DNA of 64,000 nt from positions 124,001 to 188,000 of the forward strand of contig OW569378.1 of the NCBI GenBank assembly GCA_937625935.1, given 5' to 3'. Source of the stretch: Tetramitus jugosus. Lineage: Eukaryota > Heterolobosea > Eutetramitea > Acrasida > Vahlkampfiidae. Numbering within the stretch: position 1 is the first letter of the stretch; each line of letters begins with the position of its first letter. The position numbers and the translations under genes are program-made. The notes below the pieces were generated by a model. It was given only the letters and a program-made list of their open reading frames with translations. It did not search any database and was not told the DNA's origin. Shown one piece after another: positions 50,692 through 59,673 of the stretch.

Positions 50692-51336
50692 ATGAGCGCA
50701 AAAGTGACGTCGTCCAATGTGAGCAGTGAATCAGGCAAAGACATTGAAACGATTGCTGCAAACAGGTATCAACGATTAGATCGAGATGCCAATCGGCTAC
50801 TTGAACTATATGATCAAATCATCTCATTGAGCACTGTTGTCGACACGAAAAAGAATGAAAGAGACGCACTTCAGTTGTCTGTGAGAGATGGACTGCAATT
50901 GTCAGTGTATGCTTCCGAATATGTTGGCTTGTGTGAGAGTTTGCTGCAACTGTGCTCTGAGCTCAAACAGGGATACATGCTGCACGATTTTGATTTGTTA
51001 CAAAAGTTGAATATAAAGAATTTGACTCAGAATATAGCAAAGGAGAAGCATTTGTGCCAAATGTTGTTCAACGCAGATGATGTCAAGGACAGACAACAAG
51101 CATTCACTGAATTGCAACAATCAATTGATGTTTATCAATTGAAAAAGAAGAAGCAAGTTTCACCACTACATGATGTGAATGGCAATGGCAATGGCTCTGA
51201 TGATGCATCAATGAGTGATGATGTGATTGAGAATGGTGGAGATCATACGACAGCTACTACTCCTACTACGACTACCAACATGAACATGAATGGCAATAGT
51301 GAATCATCATCAATGGACACTACTCAAGATTGCTAA
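50692..51336 (+). CDS. MED22: Mediator subunit 22-like protein
   Basis: Single exon, 214 residues. The conserved core spans ~20-110: YQRLDRDANRLLELYDQIISL is followed by YASEYVGLCESLLQLCSELKQGYMLHDFDLL, matching the MED22 helices (compare '[24 protein letters not shown]'). The C-terminus is Asp/Asn/Thr-rich and disordered. MED22 belongs to the Mediator head module and contacts MED11. The start is a clear ATG in a CAA-rich leader. It is divergent from CDK7, a TFIIH kinase that works with Mediator at promoters, and its last 17 nt overlap the terminal exon of the convergent calpain gene. Confidence 0.8.
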   Translation: MSAKVTSSNVSSESGKDIETIAANRYQRLDRDANRLLELYDQIISLSTVVDTKKNERDALQLSVRDGLQLSVYASEYVGLCESLLQLCSELKQGYMLHDFDLLQKLNIKNLTQNIAKEKHLCQMLFNADDVKDRQQAFTELQQSIDVYQLKKKKQVSPLHDVNGNGNGSDDASMSDDVIENGGDHTTATTPTTTTNMNMNGNSESSSMDTTQDC

Positions 51337-54026
51337 TCTCGATTGGATACTCGCATAAGAACTCCAATATGAACTTTGAAGTTGTTTTGAATGGAGTGCA
51401 CATGATGAGGATCCAATTCTTTTGCTAATGATGGTAAATAATCACATCATGTACATGATGAAAACAAGCACAATTTGTTGGAGAGGAAGAGTGAGTCAAT
51501 TGTGAAAAAATGAATGATAGATGTACAACACGAATCACATACCGCCTTTTTCAACTGACATGAGAATATCTTCTCTTGAGAGTAAAAAGTGTTCTTTGCG
51601 TCTGGGAATAGAACACAATTCTTCGCAACCAATGGGGCATAGGTTCCCGAATTCTTATACTTCTTAAATTGCGAAAGTGAGACAATATAGGGGAAGAATG
51701 CTACATCTGCTTCGCGAACCTTACATCGGACCTGCAATGTTGTTTGATCTGGCAAATTTCGATTAGGATCATCCACCAATTGGATCAAAAATTTTGGATT
51801 TGTTTCTATGAGAGTAATGCGTAGGAGGTTAATAATTGAAAATCGAGACCCTAGAGTCGTGTGTGATCATAGATACATACCGAATGTTGTTGGTTGATAA
51901 TGAGGTCCATTGAACGCGTTTTCCTTCCATGATCCAATAATCTTTGTCAAGGCATAGTTTCGTTTCATATCTAATTCAACAAACTTGGTATTCTCCCAAT
52001 CGGAAAAGCATCTAGCAATGAACGAAGCTTCTCTGCCAGGATGGAACATTGATAGAATTACAAAGTAGTTATCTTGTACATTGTCCTGTGGTTTTGGAAT
52101 CAGCACTTCAACACAGTTTCTTGTTGTTTGAAGAGTGTACGATTTACCCACAATTGTCATGTCATTGAATCTCAACAATGGTTTCGTATTGTCCATTGGT
52201 TTGTTCGGTTTGACCACATATATACAGATTGGATTACGTTCCTTGGAATCCTTGGAATTTGTTTTCGATGTATCTTCGAGTTGAGCACTGATGAGAACAC
52301 GAATGTAATCTCCAGAAAAGTCTACAGTTCGATCGCCAATCACGGACAGAGCAAATTGTGGATTTCGACAGAAGACATCCTTGTCTGATTCATCGAACAA
52401 TCCTCCACAAGTTAAATTCACCTTATTCCATTCACTTCTGATTGCAGGCGAAATAAATGTGTCCATTGGAACACTACAAACATGTAGTCGATTGAAATGT
52501 GTGACAAAATCAGAAAACTCCATGAAAAATACACCATCATTTGCTCGTTCGACCTTCAACTTCTTGCGTAGTTTGTCTGTCCATGCTGAATCGTCATCGG
52601 CATACTTTCCTTTCCATTCTGACTTTCCCCAAGTATTTCGAAGCTTTACAAATTTGATATCATCCACTAGTTTCACGTCTAAAACAGTGTAAGCATGCTT
52701 TGGGATGATACCATAAAGGGTCATCTTCTGTTTTCCTTCAAAGTTCAAGTCTTCACTATTGCTCGTACAACAAACCATAGGATACTTGAATTTACGCCAT
52801 TCGAGCATCTGTTTGAATAATTGTTGTGATTCATTCTTCAAATCAAAGTTGTGAGCAAATCCACCAGTTAAGTGCTCAAAGGCCTCTCCAATGTGATGCG
52901 CACCCTCAATATTCTCATAGTTACCATGCAACTTTGCATAGGCTTTTTCAAGGATACACACCCAGAGTTCTCTCAAACTTGTCGATCGAGCAAACAAGGT
53001 ATTGATCGAATCAGAGGTCACATGCACTGGTATCAGGTCATCAACCACGACACTCTGCGTATTCCCTTCCCAGAAGAAATTGACCTGATACGCTCCAAAT
53101 TCATTGTACGACGATGGAGAAATCAATTTCATGATCTGCTTTGGTTGCATTGCCAGAGCAGCAAGAGCAGCCAAAAAGTAGCAATCACCCAGAATTTGTT
53201 GCTTGATGTCGCTTGGTTCAATTCCATCGAGAAACAGTTGCGGAAGTTCAATCTTTGCTTTTGCACAGTACTCTTTTGGTCGCATCCAAACCACATCCTT
53301 CTGTTCGATGTGTCTCCCAGCTAGGAAGTGACGAGAACGACAGATTGAAGTTGTAATGGCAGAGAAATCCTGATCAACATAATGTTGCTTATTTTCAATG
53401 CATCTCTTCATAATGTTACCGTATTCATTGCCAGGATAGTACAGAAACTGTACATCGACACTTCCTTGAGTATCCAACTCTAATCTCACCTCCGCCTCAA
53501 TAAAGTCATTCAATAGCTTACAGTAGAATCTTGCATGGCCCAATAGATCATTATCTGTATCCTTGTCATACTGCATGAAGGTTGTTTGTTGGTCTGTGAT
53601 TCATTCTTTTCAAATACAATTGACAAAAACGTTTTTTGTTTCAACATGATACATACGTCAAACACCTTGAATTCAACAATCGTTTGATCTCTGGATCCAA
53701 CAGGAAATGAAAACACTTGCTACTTCCAAACAACAACAAACATTAGTATCAAACATCATCACCACACACTAAAAAGCTAACACCATCAACAACAAACATA
53801 CATTCCAAACAGGATTCAAATTACGCTTGCAAATACTGCTCGTTCTCGACTGAATCGTGTTATTCTTTGATGCACCTGAGCTCTGATTTTGCAACGTGTA
53901 CAATGAAGAAACAGACAAGACACAAAATGGATCAGAAAGACCATTTGCGTCTGCACTTTTCAAGTTTGAACCACCCAATAGAGTGATTTTTAATGTTCCA
54001 AGATGTTGATCGTCACTTATGAGCAT
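51320..54026 (-). CDS. C2-domain calpain (cysteine protease)
   Basis: Five exons (54026-53802, 53719-53657, 53570-51881, 51805-51543, 51424-51320) join to 781 residues; introns are 75-118 nt. Residues 1-~115 form an N-terminal C2 domain (TLKITLLGGSNLKSADANGLSDPFCVL, NLNPVWNQVFSF, KVFDYDKDTDND), whose aspartates fit Ca2+ binding. The calpain protease core follows with catalytic Cys ~226 in QQILGDCYFLAALAAL, His ~388 in PKHAYTVLDV and Asn ~408 in KLRNTWG, all intact. Two calpain-type beta-sandwich (C2L) segments complete it. The last exon encodes NWILIMCTPFKTTSKFILEF, which fits the C2L end strand. The TAG stop lies inside the MED22 coding sequence on the other strand. Confidence 0.9.
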
Positions 54027-54222
54027 GATGACCTTGAACGAGTTTTTGTTTCTCTGTGAAACACAAAAGATGATGTTCTCGAACGGACATGACCTGTCAA
54101 TCGTCTGACCCTATCACGGAGTTATTGAAGATATCGCGCCAAAAAAAAAGCGGCCAAATAAAAAAAACACAAACAACAATTCATCATCAACAAATCCTCT
54201 CATCCAACAAAAAAAGCAAATC
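54027..54222. promoter_or_regulatory. Divergent calpain/TRAPPC4 promoter with CGCGCCA(A)n element
   Basis: The 196-bp spacer contains CGCGCC followed by nine A residues at ~54135-54149, with GCGGCC immediately after, i.e. the T-rich/GGCGCG element in reverse orientation. The TRAPPC4 leader is AAACAACAA-rich. Confidence 0.4.
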
Positions 54223-54693
54223 ATGATCGTCTTTTCAATGTATATTCTGAACAAGGCTGGTGGTCTCGTCTACCAGAGAGATTTCACAACATGTAGAAAA
54301 CCTCAGGGTAACCAATACCTGACATTGGCTTCCACTTTTCATGGACTTCATGCCATTGCAAAGCAATTGTCACCACCAAACGCTCTACCCTCCAATCAAT
54401 CTAGCAACTCAAAAATGCCAAAATACGTACTTCCATCAGGAATCGAACTCGTGACTCTATCATCGACTCAGATCCTGTGCTTCACATCACCTACGCTCGT
54501 CAAATTCTTCATTTTACTACAGGCTTCGGACAAGAAGGAGATTGAAAAGACGAAATTGGGTCAGAGAGTGTACGAGTTGTATGCAGACTATGTGTGTAAG
54601 AATCCATTCTATGAGATGGATCAACCGATTCAATGTGATCTCTTTTCGATAAAGGTGGATGAACTCATGAAGGAAGTTATGCAACAAAAGTAG
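54223..54693 (+). CDS. TRAPPC4: TRAPP complex subunit TRAPPC4/Trs23
   Basis: Single exon, 156 residues. The longin-type sybindin fold is clear: MIVFSMYILNKAGGLVYQRD, LASTFHGLHAIAKQLSP, the IELVTLSSTQILCFTSPTLVKFFIL strand pair, and YELYADYVCKNPFYEMDQPIQCDLF, which closely matches TRAPPC4. The PDZ-like insertion found in the animal protein is absent, so this is the minimal ~150-residue form. TRAPP acts as Rab1/Ypt1 exchange factor in ER-Golgi traffic. The gene diverges from calpain and is followed by 244 bp without a gene before the methylesterase stop. Confidence 0.92.
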   Translation: MIVFSMYILNKAGGLVYQRDFTTCRKPQGNQYLTLASTFHGLHAIAKQLSPPNALPSNQSSNSKMPKYVLPSGIELVTLSSTQILCFTSPTLVKFFILLQASDKKEIEKTKLGQRVYELYADYVCKNPFYEMDQPIQCDLFSIKVDELMKEVMQQK

Positions 54694-54937
54694 TGCACGT
54701 GTGTGTGAATGATTTTGACAATTTCGCACAATGTGTTAATTGTTCTCAACGAGAGAAGAAGAGAGACGCGGTGACAATGATGAAAATGGAAATGATACTG
54801 AAAATGATGGACATGCATGATAAATGATGATGATGATCATACGCAGAGTCCCAAGTCGAGATTTTTTGTAAGATATCTATAAATTATGTTGAATATACAA
54901 CAAGAAAACAGACGCAAATGATTGAACTTGCGTGTGT

Positions 54938-55921
54938 TTAAAATTTTACAACTTTGAATCGATTGACAAAGGACAGGATAACTTGTGCAGTTTGCTTCGG
55001 GTCATCCTCGTGTAAAAAGTGACCAATGTGTGCTCCCTTGAGTACCTTGAATTGGAACTTACCTTGCATGCTCGCAATGAGCAATGTGTTGTCCAATCGA
55101 TCCGTATTGGCCACGAGCAGCATCTTTGGACCATGGAACGACAGAAAAGCTTCCGACAGTCCTTGGAACCACTCTGTCCAGAACGGTTCCGACTTTAGTA
55201 GTTCTGTTCGCCAGACGTATTGCTGACTGACTTCGTCTTTGATGAGCTGTGATGGCACTGATATGCGAGCACTCTTTTGATTCTTGATCATTCCAGTCTG
55301 GAGACACCATCGAATTGCATGCTGTTCCGATATAAATCTCTCTGGCCTATTCGTCAACAGTTGCTTAATGAAACCCAAGTTGGACATGGATGTTCCCTCG
55401 ACAACATCCACAACAATCATTCCTCTCACATTGAACGAGTTTGCAAGCTCCGAGGCACATCGAATCGCCACAGCACCACCCAACGAATGACCAATCAAAA
55501 CCAAGTCTCTCTTCTTCTCTTTACCACAATAAAACTGGTTCAAAACAGAGACTACATCCCGCACCAGCGTATTAATGTGCAAATTCGAATCGTCCAATGT
55601 TTTAGTCAACCCGTGACCCCGAAAATCCAACGAACAATACTCGTAAGCATTCGGATCAACTTCATCCATTGTCAGTATACAGTTGGCCCAGGACATGCTC
55701 GATAGTCCTCCACCATGCAAAAACACGAGCAATAATCGTGATTCATCGTCTTCCTCCTCGTTACCCAAAGAGTTATTGAGTATTTTCAGATGAAAGTGAT
55801 CACCCAGTGGGAGAGACACGGTGTGATCTGTGAACTTTTCTGAAACGGAGATTGGATGATAGTCCATTGTAGGTGGAGCTCCCATTTTGTTCGCAATCAT
55901 TTGTTTGTGAACACTACTCAT
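54938..55921 (-). CDS. PPME1: Protein phosphatase 2A methylesterase
   Basis: Single exon, 327 residues. An alpha/beta-hydrolase with LVFLHGGGLSSMSWA (oxyanion loop), nucleophile Ser ~146 in LIGHSLGGAVA, VVDVVEGTSM, and the acid/His end GAHIGHFLHEDDP. The wording RGMIVVDVVEGTSM, HAIRWCLQTG and SARISVP matches PPME1 rather than generic esterases. The family removes the methyl group from the C-terminal Leu of the PP2A catalytic subunit. It is slightly shorter than the animal enzyme (386). The start is the ATG at 55921. Its neighbour downstream in reading direction is TRAPPC4, convergent. Confidence 0.93.
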   Translation of the reverse strand: MSSVHKQMIANKMGAPPTMDYHPISVSEKFTDHTVSLPLGDHFHLKILNNSLGNEEEDDESRLLLVFLHGGGLSSMSWANCILTMDEVDPNAYEYCSLDFRGHGLTKTLDDSNLHINTLVRDVVSVLNQFYCGKEKKRDLVLIGHSLGGAVAIRCASELANSFNVRGMIVVDVVEGTSMSNLGFIKQLLTNRPERFISEQHAIRWCLQTGMIKNQKSARISVPSQLIKDEVSQQYVWRTELLKSEPFWTEWFQGLSEAFLSFHGPKMLLVANTDRLDNTLLIASMQGKFQFKVLKGAHIGHFLHEDDPKQTAQVILSFVNRFKVVKF

Positions 55922-56010
55922 CTTGTTGTCTGTCTGTCTGACTCTGATCTACTGCTTGTTGTTTTGTTTTTTTGCTTGTGTATTTGAGCGAAATAATTTA
56001 ATGCGTTGAG

Positions 56011-57582
56011 CTATTTGAACAGTGAAACAGGCACTGGCTTCTTGGGGTAGGGAACACCAATCATGCGGGACACATCAGCATCAGGTACAAAACTGGCTGT
56101 ACCCTTGAGATGAATGTGAGGGAACTTGTTGATAAATGTGGCCAGGAAGCACAACATTTCATACATGGCAAAGTTCATACCTGGACAAAGGTTCTGTCCT
56201 CGCCCAAAAGGAATAAATGCTTTCCTCATCTTCTCCAAATGCTTCTTATCGACAATTAGCCATCGATTAGGGTTAAACTTCTCAGGTTGTGGGAAAATGC
56301 TTTCATCTCGATGAATAGCATAGGGCGACACACATAGTGTATGTCCTTTTGGTACAATGTAGGTAACTGGCTTACCATTGACTGTGGTAGGTAATTTAAC
56401 TGACCGACAGACCTTACGGATCATGATGCCTGGAGATTGAAGTCTTATTCCCTCTTTCACACATGCAGTAAGATAGGGTAAATTGTCAGGAGTGAATAGC
56501 TCTGCATGATCCGTGTCTGGATACTGCACTAAGATGTTCTCGATTTCTTTCTTCACCTGCTCCATACAATCATCATGATTCAACAGATGAACCAATGTCC
56601 AGAAAGTAGCAGGTAATGAATTTGCTTGAGAGGCCCACAGAAGAGCCAAACCCCACAGCGTATGCTTTTCAGATCTCTCAGCAAACTCCTTCTCGGAGGA
56701 ATTTGCTCTACCATTTCTTTCGAGTGACTCCAACAAGGTTTCAAATAGGCTCGATGCGTCTGTTGACTCGCTCATTTTGCTCTTTTCCATCTCTTTTCTT
56801 AAATTAATTAATCGGGTCAGGAGATGATTCTTTGATTGAAGAAAACCTGGTAACCATTGGTGAGGAACATAGCCACTCGCTGCCAGTTCGAACCACTTAT
56901 CAAAGCGCTTAAACGTCACATACTCGGTCTCCGATTCATCATTCATGTTCTTCGATGCCAGCTCAAAAAACTTGTTGCCCAGCAATGATCTCATCGAACC
57001 AAAGAACAACAACTCACTCACCACTTCAAACAAATCATCGACACGTTCCGTTTTCTCAAATCTCTCGTCAATCATTTCCATCAAATGTTCATTCAACTTT
57101 TTAATGTACATTGGTAGTCCCGTACTCGGAGAGATTGCCGTTCGAAGACTCGTCAAAAGAATCTGATGTTCGTCCAGGAATTGATCCGTAGGCATACCAA
57201 ACACTCGTGCAGTAAATTCTTGTACACCATGATCAAAACTAACCGCATCTACTGTGGTGTCGGACAAAGGGGCATGGACAGCCATCTGATTGCTCTTTGA
57301 AGGAGCAAAGAAAACGTCGAACAAGTCATGATCGAACAAAAAGGTCATTGACTTGCCAGCCACATTCAATGTGAATATATTTCCGTGCTTTTCCTTGCAA
57401 TCCAACAGAAAACGAGGTGGATCCTTGCCAAATGAAATTGCACATCCTAGGAATGGCAACCAGAATTGTCCAATCAGAGGAGGGGACTTGGAATGCTTCT
57501 TGGGCGATTGATAAAGGAAGAGAATACCTGTCAATGCACACAAAAATGTGATCAGCCAAGCAAGAAGAGTGAACAAGTCCAT
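56011..57582 (-). CDS. Cytochrome P450, CYP7/CYP8/CYP51-like
   Basis: Single exon, 523 residues from the ATG at 57582. An N-terminal hydrophobic anchor (LFTLLAWLITFLCALTGILFLY) is followed by a Pro-containing hinge. P450 marks are the E-x-x-R in CVKEGIRLQSPG, the PERF-equivalent PQPEKFNPNRW, and the heme loop FIPFGRGQNLCPG (~455) with the axial Cys. The I-helix region (GLALLWASQANSLPATFW) carries an Asn in place of the usual Thr, as in CYP7/CYP8 forms. The overall layout recalls the CYP7/CYP8/CYP51 clan acting on sterols or oxygenated lipids. Its substrate is unknown. It is divergent from proline dehydrogenase, with E2F-like sites between them. Confidence 0.92.
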   Translation of the reverse strand: MDLFTLLAWLITFLCALTGILFLYQSPKKHSKSPPLIGQFWLPFLGCAISFGKDPPRFLLDCKEKHGNIFTLNVAGKSMTFLFDHDLFDVFFAPSKSNQMAVHAPLSDTTVDAVSFDHGVQEFTARVFGMPTDQFLDEHQILLTSLRTAISPSTGLPMYIKKLNEHLMEMIDERFEKTERVDDLFEVVSELLFFGSMRSLLGNKFFELASKNMNDESETEYVTFKRFDKWFELAASGYVPHQWLPGFLQSKNHLLTRLINLRKEMEKSKMSESTDASSLFETLLESLERNGRANSSEKEFAERSEKHTLWGLALLWASQANSLPATFWTLVHLLNHDDCMEQVKKEIENILVQYPDTDHAELFTPDNLPYLTACVKEGIRLQSPGIMIRKVCRSVKLPTTVNGKPVTYIVPKGHTLCVSPYAIHRDESIFPQPEKFNPNRWLIVDKKHLEKMRKAFIPFGRGQNLCPGMNFAMYEMLCFLATFINKFPHIHLKGTASFVPDADVSRMIGVPYPKKPVPVSLFK

Positions 57583-57835
57583 GTTGTCTGTGAAAATGAT
57601 TGCTTTGCTGCTGTGTTTGGGATTTATTTTGTTTGGAACTAAATCCCGCCAATTTTGACGCTTGACATTGTGGTCCCAATACGTTTGCAAGCTAGGTCAG
57701 TCATTGTATTGGAGTAATTTATTGCCATGTTGCACTTCGAAGATCTTGTTTTCTTTAAGAAGACAAAGGGCCTCCCTCTATCTGTTCAGAACAATCAAAG
57801 TTCTTCCCGCGAAAAAAAGTAAAAACCAATCAAAA
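57583..57835. promoter_or_regulatory. Divergent P450/proline dehydrogenase promoter with E2F-like sites
   Basis: The 253-bp spacer contains TCCCGCCAA at ~57644-57652 (reverse TTGGCGGGA) and TTCCCGCGAAAAAAA at ~57804-57818. The latter matches the classical E2F half-site TTTCGCGGGAA and lies ~18 bp before the plus-strand ATG. An open frame crossing the spacer into the PRODH gene has no upstream ATG and is not taken as coding. Confidence 0.45.
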
Positions 57836-59614
57836 ATGCCGCTCATCAAACCCAACACAGGAAGACAACTGCTCCTTCGAGCAGCAGGCAACAAGAATCG
57901 CCTCCTCTCCACAACTCAATCATCATCAACACAAACATTTTCAACAACAACAACAACCAACAACCATCAAGGTACTCCCTCAATCATTGATTTCAATGAT
58001 ACAAAAAAATTGTATGCTCAATCATCGACATATGATCTCATTGAATCATACTTGGCACTGTCCAGTTGTAGAAATCCAATCATCAAGAACTATGGACCAT
58101 CATTGCTCGAAGTAGGTGGTCCATTGGCTCGTCTCATTGCCAAACACACTTATTTTCAATATTTTTGTGGTGGAGAGAACCTCGTGGACACCAAGACTGT
58201 GATTGAAAAATTGTACAGTAAGAATTTGTGCACCATTTTGGATTATTGTGTAGAGGGAGCACCATCACTTGCCACTGATGGCGATAATGCATCTTCTTCA
58301 TCTCAACAACAACAACAACAACAACAGATGATGCAACAACAAATGATGATGATGAATAGTGGTAGCAGTAAAATGTCATCTCAACATCCAATGATGATGA
58401 TGATGAATCAAGGTAGTGGTGGTGGTGGTATGGATGCAATGATGATGGCAATGGGAACACTGGTCAATGAGAAACGAGAGGTTGAAATTGCACAGGTCAA
58501 GTCGAACAGTATTACTTATATGGGATTCGAGAATCATCGATTGATGGAAAAGTATTCGGATCGTAACAATGGTAGCGAGAGTGGTGTGCTACCTTGTCCG
58601 CTGGGTGTCGTTAAAATGACCGGTATCAGTGACAGTAATCTATTGTTGAAATTGAGTGAGATTTTATCGTTTGTTTCACAGTTTCCAGAATCGGAGCACA
58701 CGAGAAACTTGCTTGATTTGCATTTTGATATTTTCAGTGGTGGAAGAAACAGTTATAATTTGGATTTTAATGAAGTGATGCAAGAGTATGCATTGGGATT
58801 GAAGAGAACCAATGCATTTGTGATGCAACACGACCAGCCACCGAGTGAGCTGTCTGATGATGAATTGGACAAATTGAGACGTGTGATTGATCGATTGGAA
58901 GATATTTGTGATGAGTGTGAACGCACGAATATTGCGCTGTTGGTTGACGCTGAACAAACCTATCTTCAGCCGGCAATTGACCTGTTGAGCATGTATGTTA
59001 CTCTCAAATATAATGTTCATCAAGAGGGAAAGAGGCCGATTGTTCACAATACGTACCAGTTGTACTTGAAGGACACCTTGGAGAGATTAAAGTTTGATCA
59101 TGCTTTTATCAAGAAGCATGGAGAGGGAAGCATCAAACAAGGAGCAAAGTTAGTCAGAGGTGCCTATATCAAGTCAGAGTCGACCAGATGTGCTGACCTG
59201 GGTTTGCCTCATCCATTCAACAATGGTATTGAAGAGACACACAAGAATTATCACAAGGGAATCGATTTTGTGCTCGAGAATATGGCCAAGGACGATAGTG
59301 TTGCTGTTGTTATTGCATCACATAATCCTGACTCTGTTGTTTATGCATCCAATGCTCTGAACGAATGGGGATTAGATAGAAACGATAGTCGTGTTCTGTT
59401 TGCACAACTGTACGGTATGGGTGACAGCTTGTCATTGGCACTCGCTTCTAATCAGTACAATGTTGCAAAGTTGGTTCCTTTTGGTCCAGTTGATGAAGTA
59501 CTGCCATATCTAAGCAGAAGACTCATTGAAAACAGCGACATGCTTGGTGGTAGTGCCATTGAGACTGAAAGAATGAAGCGTGAGATTGCGGCCAGACTCT
59601 TTGGACGAAAATAA
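57836..59614 (+). CDS. PRODH: Proline dehydrogenase (mitochondrial)
   Basis: Single exon, 592 residues. The basic, Ser/Thr-rich N-terminus (PLIKPNTGRQLLLRAAGNKNRLL) is a mitochondrial presequence. FAD-barrel marks are LLVDAEQTYLQPAID, GAKLVRGAYIKSES, VVIASHNPDS, FAQLYGMGD and VPFGPVDEVLPYLSRRLIEN; the last two bind substrate and cofactor in the family. An insertion at ~155-205 is made almost entirely of Gln and Met with Ser and Gly, in the position of the variable segment of eukaryotic PRODH. The enzyme oxidises proline to pyrroline-5-carboxylate, feeding electrons to the respiratory chain. Confidence 0.95.
   Translation: MPLIKPNTGRQLLLRAAGNKNRLLSTTQSSSTQTFSTTTTTNNHQGTPSIIDFNDTKKLYAQSSTYDLIESYLALSSCRNPIIKNYGPSLLEVGGPLARLIAKHTYFQYFCGGENLVDTKTVIEKLYSKNLCTILDYCVEGAPSLATDGDNASSSSQQQQQQQQMMQQQMMMMNSGSSKMSSQHPMMMMMNQGSGGGGMDAMMMAMGTLVNEKREVEIAQVKSNSITYMGFENHRLMEKYSDRNNGSESGVLPCPLGVVKMTGISDSNLLLKLSEILSFVSQFPESEHTRNLLDLHFDIFSGGRNSYNLDFNEVMQEYALGLKRTNAFVMQHDQPPSELSDDELDKLRRVIDRLEDICDECERTNIALLVDAEQTYLQPAIDLLSMYVTLKYNVHQEGKRPIVHNTYQLYLKDTLERLKFDHAFIKKHGEGSIKQGAKLVRGAYIKSESTRCADLGLPHPFNNGIEETHKNYHKGIDFVLENMAKDDSVAVVIASHNPDSVVYASNALNEWGLDRNDSRVLFAQLYGMGDSLSLALASNQYNVAKLVPFGPVDEVLPYLSRRLIENSDMLGGSAIETERMKREIAARLFGRK
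58302..58440 (+). repeat. CAA/ATG-rich tract coding for Gln/Met-rich insertion
   Basis: This tract within proline dehydrogenase codes for runs of Gln then Met, with interspersed Gly and Ser. The ATG-ATG-ATG runs make a methionine-rich patch that is rare among the repeats of this window, which are otherwise Asn, Gln, Ser, Thr and Gly. Confidence 0.7.
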
Positions 59615-59673
59615 AAGTTTATGTTGATGTTTCGCCATCGATCAATCAAAAAGAAAAAGAGTCACAACCACAC

